Assembly (NCBI RefSeq): GCF_947179165.1
Contig: NC_077244.1
Coordinates: 14,018,949-14,082,948, forward strand
Direction: 5' to 3'
DNA from: Solanum dulcamara
Lineage: Eukaryota > Streptophyta > Magnoliopsida > Solanales > Solanaceae
DNA: 64,000 bases
The position numbers and the translations under genes were made by a program. Of this stretch, positions 1 through 10,703 are shown in pieces (the first letter of the stretch is position 1; the number at the start of each line of letters is the position of its first letter). The notes below the pieces were generated by a model, which saw only the letters and a program-made list of their open reading frames with translations, was not told the origin of the DNA and made no database searches.

Positions 1-899
1 ATAACCGGAATGAAGATCTATTTTTGAGAAGTAACTCGCTCCTTGCAATTGATCAAATAAGTCATCTATCCTTGGAATCGGGTATTTATTCTTTATGTTT
101 ACCTTGTTCAATTTTTTATAGTCAATGCACATACGCAATGAGCCATCTTTCTTTCTAACAAATAATACGGGAGCACCCCATGAGGATATACTTGGTCTAA
201 TGAAATCCTTGTCTAACAAGTCTTTCAATTGGTCCTTTAACTCTTTTAACTCCTCCTGAGCCATCTAGTAAGGAGGAATAGAAATAGGTTGTGTATCCGG
301 AAGAAGGTCTATGCCAAAGTCAATTTCCCTTTCTGGAGGAACACCGGATAAATCCTTGGGAAACACATCCAAAAACTCATTAAAAATGGGGACCGACTCT
401 AAAATGGGTGCTTAAGAATTTTCATCCCTAACACTTACAAGATGATATATGCAACCCTTGGAAATCATTTTCCGAGCTCTAAGGCACAAAATGAATTGAC
501 CTTTAAACACAAAACTACTACCCTTCTACTCTAGGATTGGCTAACTTAGAAATTGGAACTTAACCACTCGGGTTCTACAATCAATAGAAGCATAACATGC
601 ATATAAAAAAATCCATACCAAGGATAACATAAAAATCGGTCATGTTAAGCTCAACTATATCACATAGTGTAACTTTATGGGAGATTGAAACTGGACAACT
701 TCTATAGACTCTTTTAGCCACAACCGACTCACCTACGGGAGTATAAATAGAGAAAGGCTCTAACAATGTCTCGGGACTAACATCAACTCCGATGGCCACA
801 TAAGGGGAATTAAAAGACAAGTTTGCAACTGGATCAAGTAAAGCATAAACATCATAGTGAAAGACCTGCAACATACTGGCAACAACATCGAGAGTCTCC
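1..899 (-). pseudogene. pol: Protease and reverse-transcriptase start of element A (pol, partial)
   Basis: A retropepsin-like segment at 581-874 contains a degraded active-site region (LLDPVANLSF; the family has D-S/P-G-A) followed by the conserved block ETLLEPFSIYTPVGESVVAKRV. Downstream, at about 400-1, minus-strand frames read the RT N-terminal signature: [20 protein letters not shown], then the SLRMCIDY and [14 protein letters not shown] blocks. The window edge removes the catalytic YXDD part. A stop replaces the usual R in the PPYRMA motif, so this is a decayed copy. Confidence 0.85.
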
Positions 900-2037
900 T
901 TTACCTCTTGCCTACCATGGAGAGCATAAAACTTATTATTTCATTGACCACCCTTTGGTTGCACTTGGGAACCTTGAGTAACTTGGACTTGAGGATGAAC
1001 ATCATTAACCTTGCATTCTTTAGTATGATGACCTGGCTTACCACACTGGTAGCACACATTCTACCCAGCTATACATTCACCCTTATTGTTCCTACCACAC
1101 TTATTGCATACGGGAGTAACTTGGCCAATAAGAGAACCTCCTTGAGGATTAGGCTTGGACACCTTATCCCTGTCAAATCTTGGAGTAACAACATTAGAAT
1201 ACCCTTTGCCAAAGTACTTTAGGCAAAAACGAGGACGTCCACCACTTCTAGACTTAACATGAGAGAATTCACTACCATCGGACCTTTGGCTTCTTGGACT
1301 CTTTATTCTTCACCTTTATCTTTTCATTCTCTTCTTGATCTGCGTAGGTCATGAGTCTAGATATGTCCATTTTCTAAATCAACATAGCTATTTTGCACTC
1401 CATTGAGACCATATCTGATACGCCCGATATGAACTTGTTCATACGAGCCCTTGAGTCGACAACCATAAACGGAGCATATTTTTGAAAATTGAGTAAACTT
1501 GAGGGCATACTCCATCACACTCATACCACCTTGCTTAAGGTTGATGAACTATTAAAATTTGGCCTCCCTCAAGTCCAATGGGAAAAAGAGATCAAGAAGC
1601 ATGTCCTTGAACACACCCCAAGTCACGGGCTCCTCCTCTCTAGGCCTCTCACTTTTCTATTAATCATACCAAATTTGAGCAACACCCCTCAATTGCTACG
1701 TAGACAACTCCACCCTATTAACCGAGTTAATCCCCATTATATCAATAATCTTATGGATGCTATCAATAAACTCTTGTGGGTCCTCATCAACCTTAGAACC
1801 CCAAAACTCTGGAGGATTCATCCTCATGAAATCATGAAATTTTGTCACCACCGTACCAATATTTTGGTTTACGAGAGAAACCACCTCATGATTAACTTGA
1901 GCTATAACGGCTTGAGCAAGTACTTGAAAGGCCGCTAGGAAGTCGACATTTGAAACTTTATCGTTCAAAGGATCATTCGGAGTTTGTTGCTTTTGTTAAA
2001 CCACATTCCTTCTATCAGGGTATCTTCGTGGAGACAT
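900..2037 (-). pseudogene. gag: Broken gag of element A
   Basis: Retrotransposon gag, which would form the virus-like particle and bind RNA. The start codon at 2035-2037 opens with MSPRRYPDRRNVV, the start also seen in F and G, and is followed at once by an in-frame TAA-type stop. The capsid region (about 1690-1968) holds the family hallmark DFMRMNPPEFWGSKVDEDPQ. The zinc-knuckle region lies at about 1000-1110, with CX2C and GHHTKEC-type residues. Several frameshifts separate these blocks. It lies directly upstream of the protease and is not functional. Confidence 0.85.
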
Positions 2038-2236
2038 ATTTTGAAAATTGCAAAGATTAAGAATTAGAAGGAAAAGACTTAACTACTCTACTGCACGACA
2101 TAGATCATGAAAAAAGTGAGACTTATCCTAGGATGTTTCATAACCTCCTATTTATGGATGTGGCGCGCTTCACACCAATGAATAAGAATCTACTTAACGC
2201 AACATGTTAGACTCCCTAGTTCTTTTCTAAACCTTG

Positions 2237-2249
2237 TGCTCTAATACCA
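2237..2249 (-). other. Primer-binding site of element A (tRNA-iMet type)
   Basis: The minus strand reads TGGTATTAGAGCA, complementary (one C-to-T change) to the 3' end of initiator tRNA-Met. It lies 4 bases inside the end of the 5' LTR, where minus-strand cDNA synthesis begins. It fixes the orientation and the LTR boundary. Confidence 0.85.
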
Positions 2250-2253
2250 AGTT

Positions 2254-4434
2254 TGTTACGACTCAAACTAGGACCAAGCACGACACGACGATCGGGATGC
2301 GAGGGAACCTAACTATAAGCCATCTTAGCATACATCACATATATAAGGTAAAGAACATGAAAATATAAGTGGAAGTAATCAACAAGTGGGGACGGGAATA
2401 AGGGAAATCAACTCAATAGACATCCAAACAGGACTATATCATAAGTCGTATAATCATGCCTCTAGTCTAGTCTTCGATGTGGGCTTCATACAAGCTCCTA
2501 GATCACCTTATGAAAGATAAAAGTAAAAAAAAACATCAATATGAATAAAAGTCGTATACTCAATAGAATGAGGACTTTACAACTCCTTGAGAATCTATGG
2601 AAATCTCTAATCATGAATAGGATGGTCGTGAGCGTCATTCGTCCCTACATTGTGAGACAATATAGGCAAAATATGCGTTAGTATGTTTGAATATACTAAG
2701 TATGTGAGGTATGCATGAACAAGTAAAAGAATGTAATTAATATACCATAAGATGCATGACCAATCATAATGAACATGAGTAAATCTTAAGAGTATTTTAA
2801 AACATATAAAACTCACGGTCAATGCATATCATACAACTTCAACTTTTAACTCATAACTTAACTTCAACTTGTGTAAGATCAGACCTTTAACCAATATTTA
2901 AAACCATGTGAGCTATTATATGGAATCTGATGACACCTGCATTGAGACAGGCCAATGAATCCTTCATTAAGCAGGGGAGGCTACCTTGCTAGGGCATACT
3001 CCTTAAGTAAATCTTCTCAACTCAACTCAACTATGCTATATGTGGATCCACTAGCTAGGCCATGAAGGCAATCCTACACGGGTAATGTATTTTGGGACTT
3101 TAGGTTGCTACTAGGATTCCCTTGGGTAACTAACTGCGTTACCGGACCGAACTCCACCCAGAAGTCCTCTCATTGCTTAATCAATATACATATGAAAACT
3201 CATAAAGAATGATCATAACATAATAGAAAAAGATAATAACTTCCTATCAATCCATTCTTAAAACATATAGGAATAGCTCATTAACTTAGTGATTCATAAG
3301 AATCCAAACTTCGGTGAGAATTATCCTTATCACCATCTTGAAAAGATATTTGTCTGAGAATTGGACTTATCACACTATAATAGTATCTTTGATCTTAATT
3401 TTGATCATCATAATAACTTCATCTTTCAAAATCATAATCTCATCTTTAACTCATAAAACTTTCATTAAAAATCATTTAACTCATGATCAACTCACAAAAT
3501 TATCTTTATCTCATAATCATAACTTGAGAATAGGTTTATCAAGGTCATTCATACTTCAACTTCAAATCATGAAATTCATATGTGAACATGCATATAATAA
3601 TCCTTGGTAATATCTAAAAACGGAATTACATCAACCCAATGCAATTCATCAAAAGAGTTCATAATCAATTTAAAATTGAATGAAAAATTGAGAAATCTTT
3701 AGGACTTCATAGGTGAAAGGGCCCATGAATAAATCCCCACATACCTTGCTTGAATTTACTAATAATTGAAGAAGAAACCTTATAGAAATCTGAAAACCCT
3801 AGCTTGAGCTTGAAGAATAAACCTTGAGAGATTTTGTGAGTTCTTGCCTCGGGAAATTTGGAAGATTGAATTGAATAGGAGGGTAATTTGAAGAATTGAA
3901 TTCTTATTGCCTTTGAACTTGGCCACAAAAGTGTCTAGGTTCATTGAACCAAACTTTGGAAAAGACACAATTATCCCTCATTAAACTTCGGATTTTAACC
4001 CTATGGATCACCTTCTACGGGTCGTCAAAGGGATGATGAGTCATCTTAATGCCTTATCTTGTAGGTATGAGAAAGATCCTAAAAAATTGAGTCTCTGAAG
4101 TTTCGATATGGGTCATGTTTACGACTCTTCATCATGGAAATGACTCATTCTTTGGGCTCATCCTGCAGGTCCAAAAAACTGCAATTGGAGAGTCTCTAAA
4201 GTTTTGTCACGAGTCATTCTCATGACCCGTAACAACCTTTACGACCGTTCATGACAAATTGTATACTTGTCCTTGATGGGATCTCTAAACAAGGGCTCTG
4301 AAGTCCTCCTACGGGTACTTTCTACGAGTCGTGAAAACTTCTACAACTCATAGAGATGGTTATGAACTGGGTTCCATCATCAAATTTTAAGATTCCTTCT
4401 TGGTTTGCAATGTTCCGACTTACGGGGTCTTACA
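2254..4434 (-). repeat. 5' LTR of element A (about 2.18 kb)
   Basis: Bounded by TG (minus-strand start at 4434, TGTAAGACCC) and CA (2254) next to the primer site. It is homologous along its length to the LTRs at 6798-8923, 47030-49360 and 54366-56558. Shared landmarks are a stretch about TATGGCCAAGTTCAAAGCC (here 3890-3925), a CCTAGCTAGTGGATC block (about 3050) and a block ending next to the primer site. The U3 part (4000-4430) is rich in variants of ACGACTCGTA on both strands. Confidence 0.88.
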
Positions 4435-4436
4435 CA

Positions 4437-5839
4437 TAATGATAGAGAAAAACTGAAAGAAATAACACACAGTTGAGACATAGGAGATGATTGGGGAACG
4501 TACAGACTGGTGATTTCAAACATATGCCCAACTTTATAGTCTTTTATAATGATTTGTCCCTTCTGAAGGTCTTACACTCAACCACCACGAGAAGAAAAAA
4601 TTACATCATATCCCGAATAACACAATTCTCCAACAAGGATATGATTATAATTTAAACATAGGATAAGGAAAGTATCAAGCAAAGAGAGATCTGATGAAGA
4701 AATAGATTATTTATGACTCTCATATTGGATCCATCAGTAGTATGAATGTATGATGGGCTAGGGAGAGCAGTCAGGTCAGAGAAAATCTTGAAAGATACGT
4801 CATATGATTACAACATGATTAATCAAAGTACTAAGATAAATTACCTGAAGGAGTAACTAGAGCTACAGGGCTGTTACCAGTTGGAGAGAGGAGATGATTA
4901 AGGAGAGATTGAAGGTCAACTGATGAAGTCTCAGAATTGTTGGTTACTGCAAGAACTGGATTTGACGGCTGACTCAAACCAGATTAATTTTTGTTCTGAG
5001 GACGAGTTGGACAATTCTCAATCAAGTGATCTTTCTTTTTACAATACCTGCAAATTGGAGGAAAATTCCTAGAGATATGATCCTTTTTTATTACATTTAT
5101 TGCATCAATATCTAGGTAATCATGTAAAGCATGAATAGTTTGACGACAATTGTGACAACATTTGACACCAATCTTGTTAGTGGTAGAAAAAACTAAATTA
5201 TCCATTGGCTGCGTAAGATCTAAATGAGTTTCTTCAGATTTAAGTCAGGGAAGAGAATCTTCAAGAATTGACAAAGGTTGTTGGTTAAGAAATGCAACCC
5301 GGTTTGGTTCATAATCATCAGTAAGAGCTATCAAGAATTGAATCAATTTATTATTATTACGGTAAGCTAAAAATTTGGTAGCATCATCAGAATTTTAAGA
5401 GATATTTCAGTCAAGGTCAATTGATTCCATATGGATTCCAACTTAGAGAGAAATTCATAGAAATGTCCCCCTTTTTCTTATTTCACGCTGGCAATCAATT
5501 AAAAATGATGAGAAAGATCAAAAATAGTATATCGTTGAGAGAGATGATCCCATTCCTCTTTTACTGTGTCAAACTGTCCAAATTGGAGATGAATACTTAG
5601 AACATAAGTGTTTCGAAGCCACATAATGATCTGATGATTTCAGCTATCCGAATCTTCCAAACGATCAACAAACTTTTCATCTATTTCAGTCTCACTTTAC
5701 TTTAGACAGGTTAAATAACCAGTGACATATCACACAACTTTCTCCCTTTCAAAGAACTATGCATTGCCTCACACCAATGACGATAATTAGATCCATGCAG
5801 AACAACATAAATAGGTTGAGAAATATCATTCTTGTCCAT
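4437..5839 (-). pseudogene. gag-pol: Ty1/Copia gag-protease-preintegrase remnant
   Basis: The ATG at 5839 (minus) opens MDKNDISQPIYVVLHGSNY, the UBN2-type gag start of plant Copia elements, with HW in the next residues. Frameshifted gag blocks follow, for example DTVKEEWDHLSQRYTIFDLS at about 5560. A CCHC zinc knuckle, CRYCKKKDHLIENC, lies at 5000-5045. Further on are a CNHMTYLSRF block (after the protease DSGAT site) near 4800 and a GAG-preintegrase block, GCRVQDLQKGQ, near 4560. The reading ends at 4436, exactly where the LTR of A begins. A probably inserted here or the rest was deleted. Confidence 0.82.
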
Positions 5840-5979
5840 GATATTCGCTCAATAAATTGATGTCAATTAGAAAAAATGAAAGACAAAAGAGACCTAACAA
5901 AGTGATGAAGAAGTAATTGATATCAAAAAAATACCACGAGAAAAATTGAAAGTGAATATGAATTTTGTTAATTTGATAA

Positions 5980-5992
5980 GGCTCTGATACCA
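5980..5992 (-). other. Primer-binding site of the Copia remnant
   Basis: The minus strand reads TGGTATCAGAGCC, an unmutated match to the initiator tRNA-Met 3' end. It directly abuts the LTR end at 5993, as is typical of Copia elements. Confidence 0.88.
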
Positions 5993-6186
5993 TGTTATAA
6001 AATGAAATAGAGAAGCGTAAGAAAATCTGGAGAACTGATAATACTCTTTATAATTGAATACAAGAGACCACAACTCTATTTGCACACATGAAAATAAGAA
6101 GTAAAAGGAGATAAAATACCTAGAATATCTAAATATTTAATCTACCATATTTAGAATATCTCTACAATATTTACCATAACTTAACA
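5993..6186 (-). repeat. Short 5' LTR of the Copia remnant (194 bp)
   Basis: The minus strand begins TGTTAAGTTATGG at 6186 and ends TTTTATAACA at 5993, immediately followed by the primer site. TG...CA ends, small size and a primer site flush to the LTR support the call. No partner LTR is in the window because the 3' part is lost left of 4437. Confidence 0.85.
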
Positions 6187-6454
6187 ATAATAAATTTAAA
6201 TATTTTTAGAAATGCATTGGAAATTATTATAGTCAATAATAAGAGTAAATAAAGATAAGTGTTAGACAAGTAAAAGTGGACATCTACTTTTAGTATAGTT
6301 ATTTACTCCAAAAAAGGATACAATTGAATGTACGTGACATTTGAGGATTAAGAAATAAAAAGTCCTGATTTTAATTTGATAATTGGCTAATATCTAAATT
6401 ATAAATCAAATAATTATTAATTTGGATAAAACAAATAAATAAGAGATTGATCAA
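6187..6454. other. AT-rich spacer, nothing recognised
   Basis: About 270 bp of AT-rich DNA between the Copia LTR and the LINE fragment. I see no open reading frame of note and no repeat shared with other parts of the window. It may be the pre-insertion flank of the Copia element. Confidence 0.5.
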
Positions 6455-6792
6455 AAATGAATTGGATATAAAATGGAACCATTGTATTCCATCTTCATTC
6501 CTTAGGCATCTTAGTCATCTTAAAATTGAGATTGAACAAGCTAGTCAATCTCTCCAAATTTGCTCTATCCGTGCTCTTCCAAAACTCCATTAGAATCTCA
6601 TCTAGTCCTATTGATTTTTATCTACTGATCCTACTAATAACACAGTTCACCTCCTCAATCTTAAAACGCCTACAGTACCCAAATTTCTGCTCTCTAAAAT
6701 TCTCCAGCTCACCCAACACAATGTCTTTTTTCCCTTTTTAATTTAATAGTTTATGAAAGTACGCTTAGCAACTTTGATTAAGGAGGGTATCC
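6455..6792 (-). pseudogene. LINE (non-LTR) reverse-transcriptase fragment
   Basis: In minus-strand frames the order of blocks matches the N-terminal finger region of plant LINE reverse transcriptases: an AYFHKLLN block near 6760, EEVNCVISRISR near 6650, KSIGLDEILMEFWK (the family has KATGPDEIPVEFWK), then LTSLFNLNFKMTKMPKE, then RWNTMVPFY near 6480. A TGA interrupts the KE-W motif and there are other frame breaks. Only about 110 codons remain; the catalytic FADD-type region is absent. This is inferred from the remembered family pattern; a translated search would settle it. Confidence 0.75.
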
Positions 6793-6797
6793 TCCAA

Positions 6798-8923
6798 TGT
6801 AATACCCTGGAAGTCAAAAAGTTGGAATGAAGGAAGAATCTCAAGAAAATGGAACCAACTTCTAGTCTACGACTCCATCTATGGATCATAGTCACTCCTA
6901 CGACTCGTAAAGATGAGTCGTAGAGTGAGTCCTTGAACCTGTTCAGGACCATTCTCAGAAGAATCCTATGAATCAACAGGATTAATCGTAGTCCAGTTTA
7001 CGAGTCATAACATTGACTCATAATGAAACTTTAGAGGCTCAGAATATATAGGTTTTCAGGCCTGTAGGATAATGAGGGTGTACGACCCGTAAACCTTTTG
7101 ATAAGTCATAATAATAACTTGTAGAGAAATATCGGAGGCTCTAAAATTAACTTTTTTTCTCCGGCCTGCAGGACGATTCAAGATGATGATTCATAGGACT
7201 TATTATGAGTCGAAGAACCAAATTTGTAGGGTTAAGTTCCAAAATTAATGAAGGCTATAAGGGTCTTTTCCCAAGTCCGGTTTAATGAAGCTATACACTT
7301 TTATGGCCAAGTTCAAAGCCTATAATTACCCAACCCTTTAAATTTCCCTCTTATTCTAATTCATTCTCCTAAATTCCCTAAGGCAAGAATACCAAATCTC
7401 TCTCAAGTTCCTCCCACAATTCAAAGCTAGGATTTAAAGTTCATCAAGGTTCTTCTTCAAATTATGAGTGTATTCCATCAAGGTTTGTGGGGTTGATCCA
7501 TGGGTTCGTTTCACCCATGTATTCTCAAGGTTTTCCTTAAAGATCTCTTGAATTTCAATTACTTTTTAACCCTAGTTTTGATAAATTGTATTGGTCTGTT
7601 TCAATTATATTTTAATTATCATTATAAGTATGATTCCACATTAATTGCATGATTTCAAGTTGAAATATTAATGTACATACATGAAACTATTTTTAATGAT
7701 AATTTACATGAATTATGATTATGAAGTTCATTGATTTTCAAAGTATTTGTATGGTTTTAGATCAAATTGATTATGTATACATGTTTTACCCTAATTGTAA
7801 GTATGAATTATGATCATGGATTACGACTATGTTCAAGACACTAATTTCATGCAAGTTATGAAAAAGGTGACTTAGGATCCTTAATTGGTGACCTAGGAAC
7901 CTAATGATATAAATTGTGCAAGTATGATTTATAATGTTGAAAGGCTTATTACTCACATTGCAAATATGACATAAAAATGAGCTACTCTATGAGTTTTAAA
8001 CCTATGGTCAAGTTTATGATATATGTTAAGTATGATTACTATATTATGTATTCTGTGGGATTTGACTAAGCACAGAATAAGGCTTGAGGTATGGGCTTGA
8101 CCTACAGGATTCTTATATAAAGTCTTTTCTCTCATAACTACATGCCATTGTAGGATTTGCCTTTATGGCCTAGCTAGTGGAATCACATATAACATATGTT
8201 TATGACCAGCCTAGCGGGGTAGAGTCTACCTTGGCAAGTAAATTCCTCTTTCTTCCATTGTATGGGGAGATATCGGGATTCCATATTATAGCTCACATGG
8301 TATTATTGTCGGTCATAGTTCTCTCCCATATATGTATACTCTGTTTATGTTGCTTTATGATCTCAATGAAGTCTCTAAATACTTTGATCATTATGGTTTT
8401 CTCATGAGTTTACTTATCCTCTTTATATCATATATTTTATTTGATCATCGTATCTTATGTTCTATATTGCTTGGCATGCCTCCATACTTAGTACATTCAA
8501 ATGTAATAACACATAGTTGTTGCCTATATTGTCTCATAATATAGGGGTCGAGGATCACATTCCTTCCTCACGTGGCTAGTTAGGTTACTATCCTACAAAG
8601 ATTGGTGAGTCCTCATCTATTGAGGGCGAGTTATGAGTTTTTTCCATTTTAAAGACTTTTGTTACATTCATGTTGAGGGTGAGCTAGGGAAATGTCTAAG
8701 CCCCTGCCCGTCTTGAGTAGTAAAGGCATTGTTGGACAAATGATGTGGAGTCTATGTAGTCGATCTTACACTCTCTTTTATGATTCATGTCTTGAGACTC
8801 TTTCCTATGTTATTTCTACTTTCCTTTACCTTATGAATGCTTACGAACATCAAGAGGCTTGGTTGGATCCCTTCGGGATTTCGATTACCGCATCACATCT
8901 AGGGCTAAGTTTGGGTCGTGTTA
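6798..8923 (+). repeat. A-type LTR without internal region (solo or truncated)
   Basis: It starts TGTAATACCCTGGAAG, like the other A-family LTRs, and carries the same landmarks in order: TATGGCCAAGTTCAAAGCC at 7300, a CCTAGCTAGTGGA block near 8170, TTGGTGAGTCCTCAT near 8603, and the terminal GGGTCGTG block near 8915. No primer site, gag or pol follows. The 3' end is eroded (GTCGTGTTA in place of a GTGACA-type end), so its end is uncertain by about 10 bp. The flanks (TCCAA and TCTGC) do not give a convincing target duplication. Several overlapping small ORFs in it have no similarity I recognise. Confidence 0.8.
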
Positions 8924-9222
8924 TCTGCCAACACATTGACTTCTTCATCATTGATGCACTTCAATGATTCAAGTCTCGGGCCTTGATGAGTTGGTATTTT
9001 ACCAACTCATTATACTCAAATTCATGAATTATTACTGTGTTTTATCTAAACGAAGAGGTTTTAGGCTCTAGTTCTCCTGTATGCAGGTATTCCTTAGAGA
9101 AATCAAAGTTGGAGAATTTGAAACTAGAAATCACTAAAGCACATCAGTGAAGGAATCGACATCCTGTAGAAAAAAAAGGCATCTTGCCGGCTCATTGCCA
9201 GCTTGGCTGGAGCAAAGCTTCC
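8924..9222. other. Short spacer with an 11-bp perfect hairpin
   Basis: Unassigned DNA between the A-type LTR and element B. It holds a perfect inverted repeat, ATGAGTTGGTA (8986-8996) and its complement (9000-9010), with a 3-base TTT loop. No coding signal was recognised. Confidence 0.5.
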
Positions 9223-10589
9223 TGATCTTGGGCGTATTTATACGCTTAATAGCCAACATAACCTATATTTGTAGCCTAGTTTGAGAATGAATGCCTTATG
9301 TTTATTTCATTCTTAGATTCATTTGTGTGTGTTTAATCTAACCAATGTTATTAGATACTTTCAGGGCTAAACAAGGAAGAATGGACCTTAAAAAGGAATC
9401 ATGATGGAAGTTGGAGTTGAAGCTTGAAGTTGGGAGGCTAAAGTGCAGAATTTGTACTAGAAAGGAGAAGATCCATGTCAAGTTGATGCTCCAAGAATGA
9501 AAGACTGAATTTTAATTAAAAACCTCTCTTAGATAGTTGAGTCTGTGCCAGGTCCGCGTTGTGGACATGGTTCATGGATAGTATAATTTTGCCAAGGAAG
9601 CTGAAGCATAAAAAATTATGAAGACAGGAAACAAGTTTGTGCCGCGGACTTCAGTGCCAGTTATGAAATTTTGCATTTTTTGAGACTATAAATAGCACAC
9701 TTATAATTTGTATTATTCATTCAGTCTTGTATTTTGGAGAGAATGAACGGGAATGTCGAGAGAACTACTCTAGGGTTATTATTTTCATTCTCGTTCATCT
9801 TAACTACTCTTGAATGTTCATTAATTACTTTGATATTGTAATTAAAACTATTAGTGGCTAAGTTTCCCTATTCTTGGGATGTAGCCACAAGATTATGGTA
9901 TAACGTTATTTTGCTTTGGTTAATAATGAGTCTTTGTTTATGATTACTCCTGCCTTCTTGATTTTACTATTTTAATGTATGGCCAACATTAGGATAAATG
10001 TGTTGTCTACCTTGAACTTGGAAGAAGGATAGGAGATAGAACATGGAATATAGGAAACATGTTTGTTCTATGGTTAACTAGGATGATTCGTGTATAGGAT
10101 GCCCATGACACATGCCTATACACCATGTTTGGTTGCTAAACACGATGATAACATTAATACATTTTTGTTGGTTAACATCTATCCTCGCTCAATGATGTAG
10201 TTAGGCTATCAACAAAAGTATGCAATTAGAGGCCGGAAGACCATGGTTGTAATATCAACCCTATAAATCAGTAATTTAATAACCCATTTGATACCAAAGT
10301 AAAGAATATTATGCCTGACCTCTATAAATTCCTACAGTCCTAGAATTCATTTTGATTGGATGAAATCTCCAGTGAAATCATTGAATTATCTTTAGTAATT
10401 ATTTACAATTTTTAAAAATTAGAAGTAACAAAATATCACAACTCTTTATAGCACACACAGTTAATTTAGTTCATTGAAAAGCAATCAAAAACCTCATTAA
10501 AGTCCATTGGGTTCAACAATCCTGTTTGGAATAGAGTCACTTTACTACTTGTGATACCGCATGCACTTGCATGTGGTTTGGTAGCAATA
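9223..10589 (+). repeat. 5' LTR of element B (about 1.37 kb)
   Basis: It starts TGATCTTGGGCG and ends near GTAGCAATA, seven bases before the primer site. The end corresponds to GCAACA in the H copy, so the terminal CA has become TA. The first 180 bp match 39116-39300; the overall plan matches 60216-61546 on the minus strand. Near the 3' end is a hairpin (10557-10576) that is partly conserved in H. Confidence 0.82.
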
Positions 10590-10595
10590 AGTTTT

Positions 10596-10613
10596 TGGCA
10601 TCGTTATCGAGGA
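10596..10613 (+). other. Primer-binding site of element B (tRNA-Asp type, mutated)
   Basis: The sequence TGGCATCGTTATCGAGGA matches the tRNA-Asp-type site of Athila/Tat elements, TGGCGCCGTTGCCGGGGA (from memory), at 13 of 18 positions. All five differences are G-to-A or C-to-T, the pattern expected from methylated-cytosine decay. It sits a few bases past the LTR, as expected. Confidence 0.85.
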
Positions 10614-10703
10614 GTTTAAATTGGGCAATTAGTTATTTTTGAACTTTCTTCATTACTTTTGCTAGTGTTGACAACTTGATCTTAACTATGATTTCTTATA
10701 GGT

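Larger units (their letters stand above)
1..4434 (-). mobile_element. Element A: Ty3/Gypsy chromovirus (Tekay/Del-like), 5' half
   Basis: Minus-strand LTR retrotransposon cut by the left window edge. Read on the minus strand it runs LTR (4434 to 2254), a tRNA-Met-type primer-binding site, gag from 2037, protease, and the start of reverse transcriptase at position 1. The LTR starts TGTAAGACCC and ends CA at the primer site. The same family supplies the solo LTR at 6798 and elements F and G. Its right end abuts, and probably interrupts, a Copia element. The other terminus is outside the window, so a target duplication cannot be tested. Coding capacity is destroyed by stops and frameshifts. Confidence 0.9.

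Noticed and set aside
6526..6741. Plus-strand 71-codon ORF as a host gene
   Set aside because: The minus strand of the same bases reads as LINE reverse transcriptase blocks in family order.
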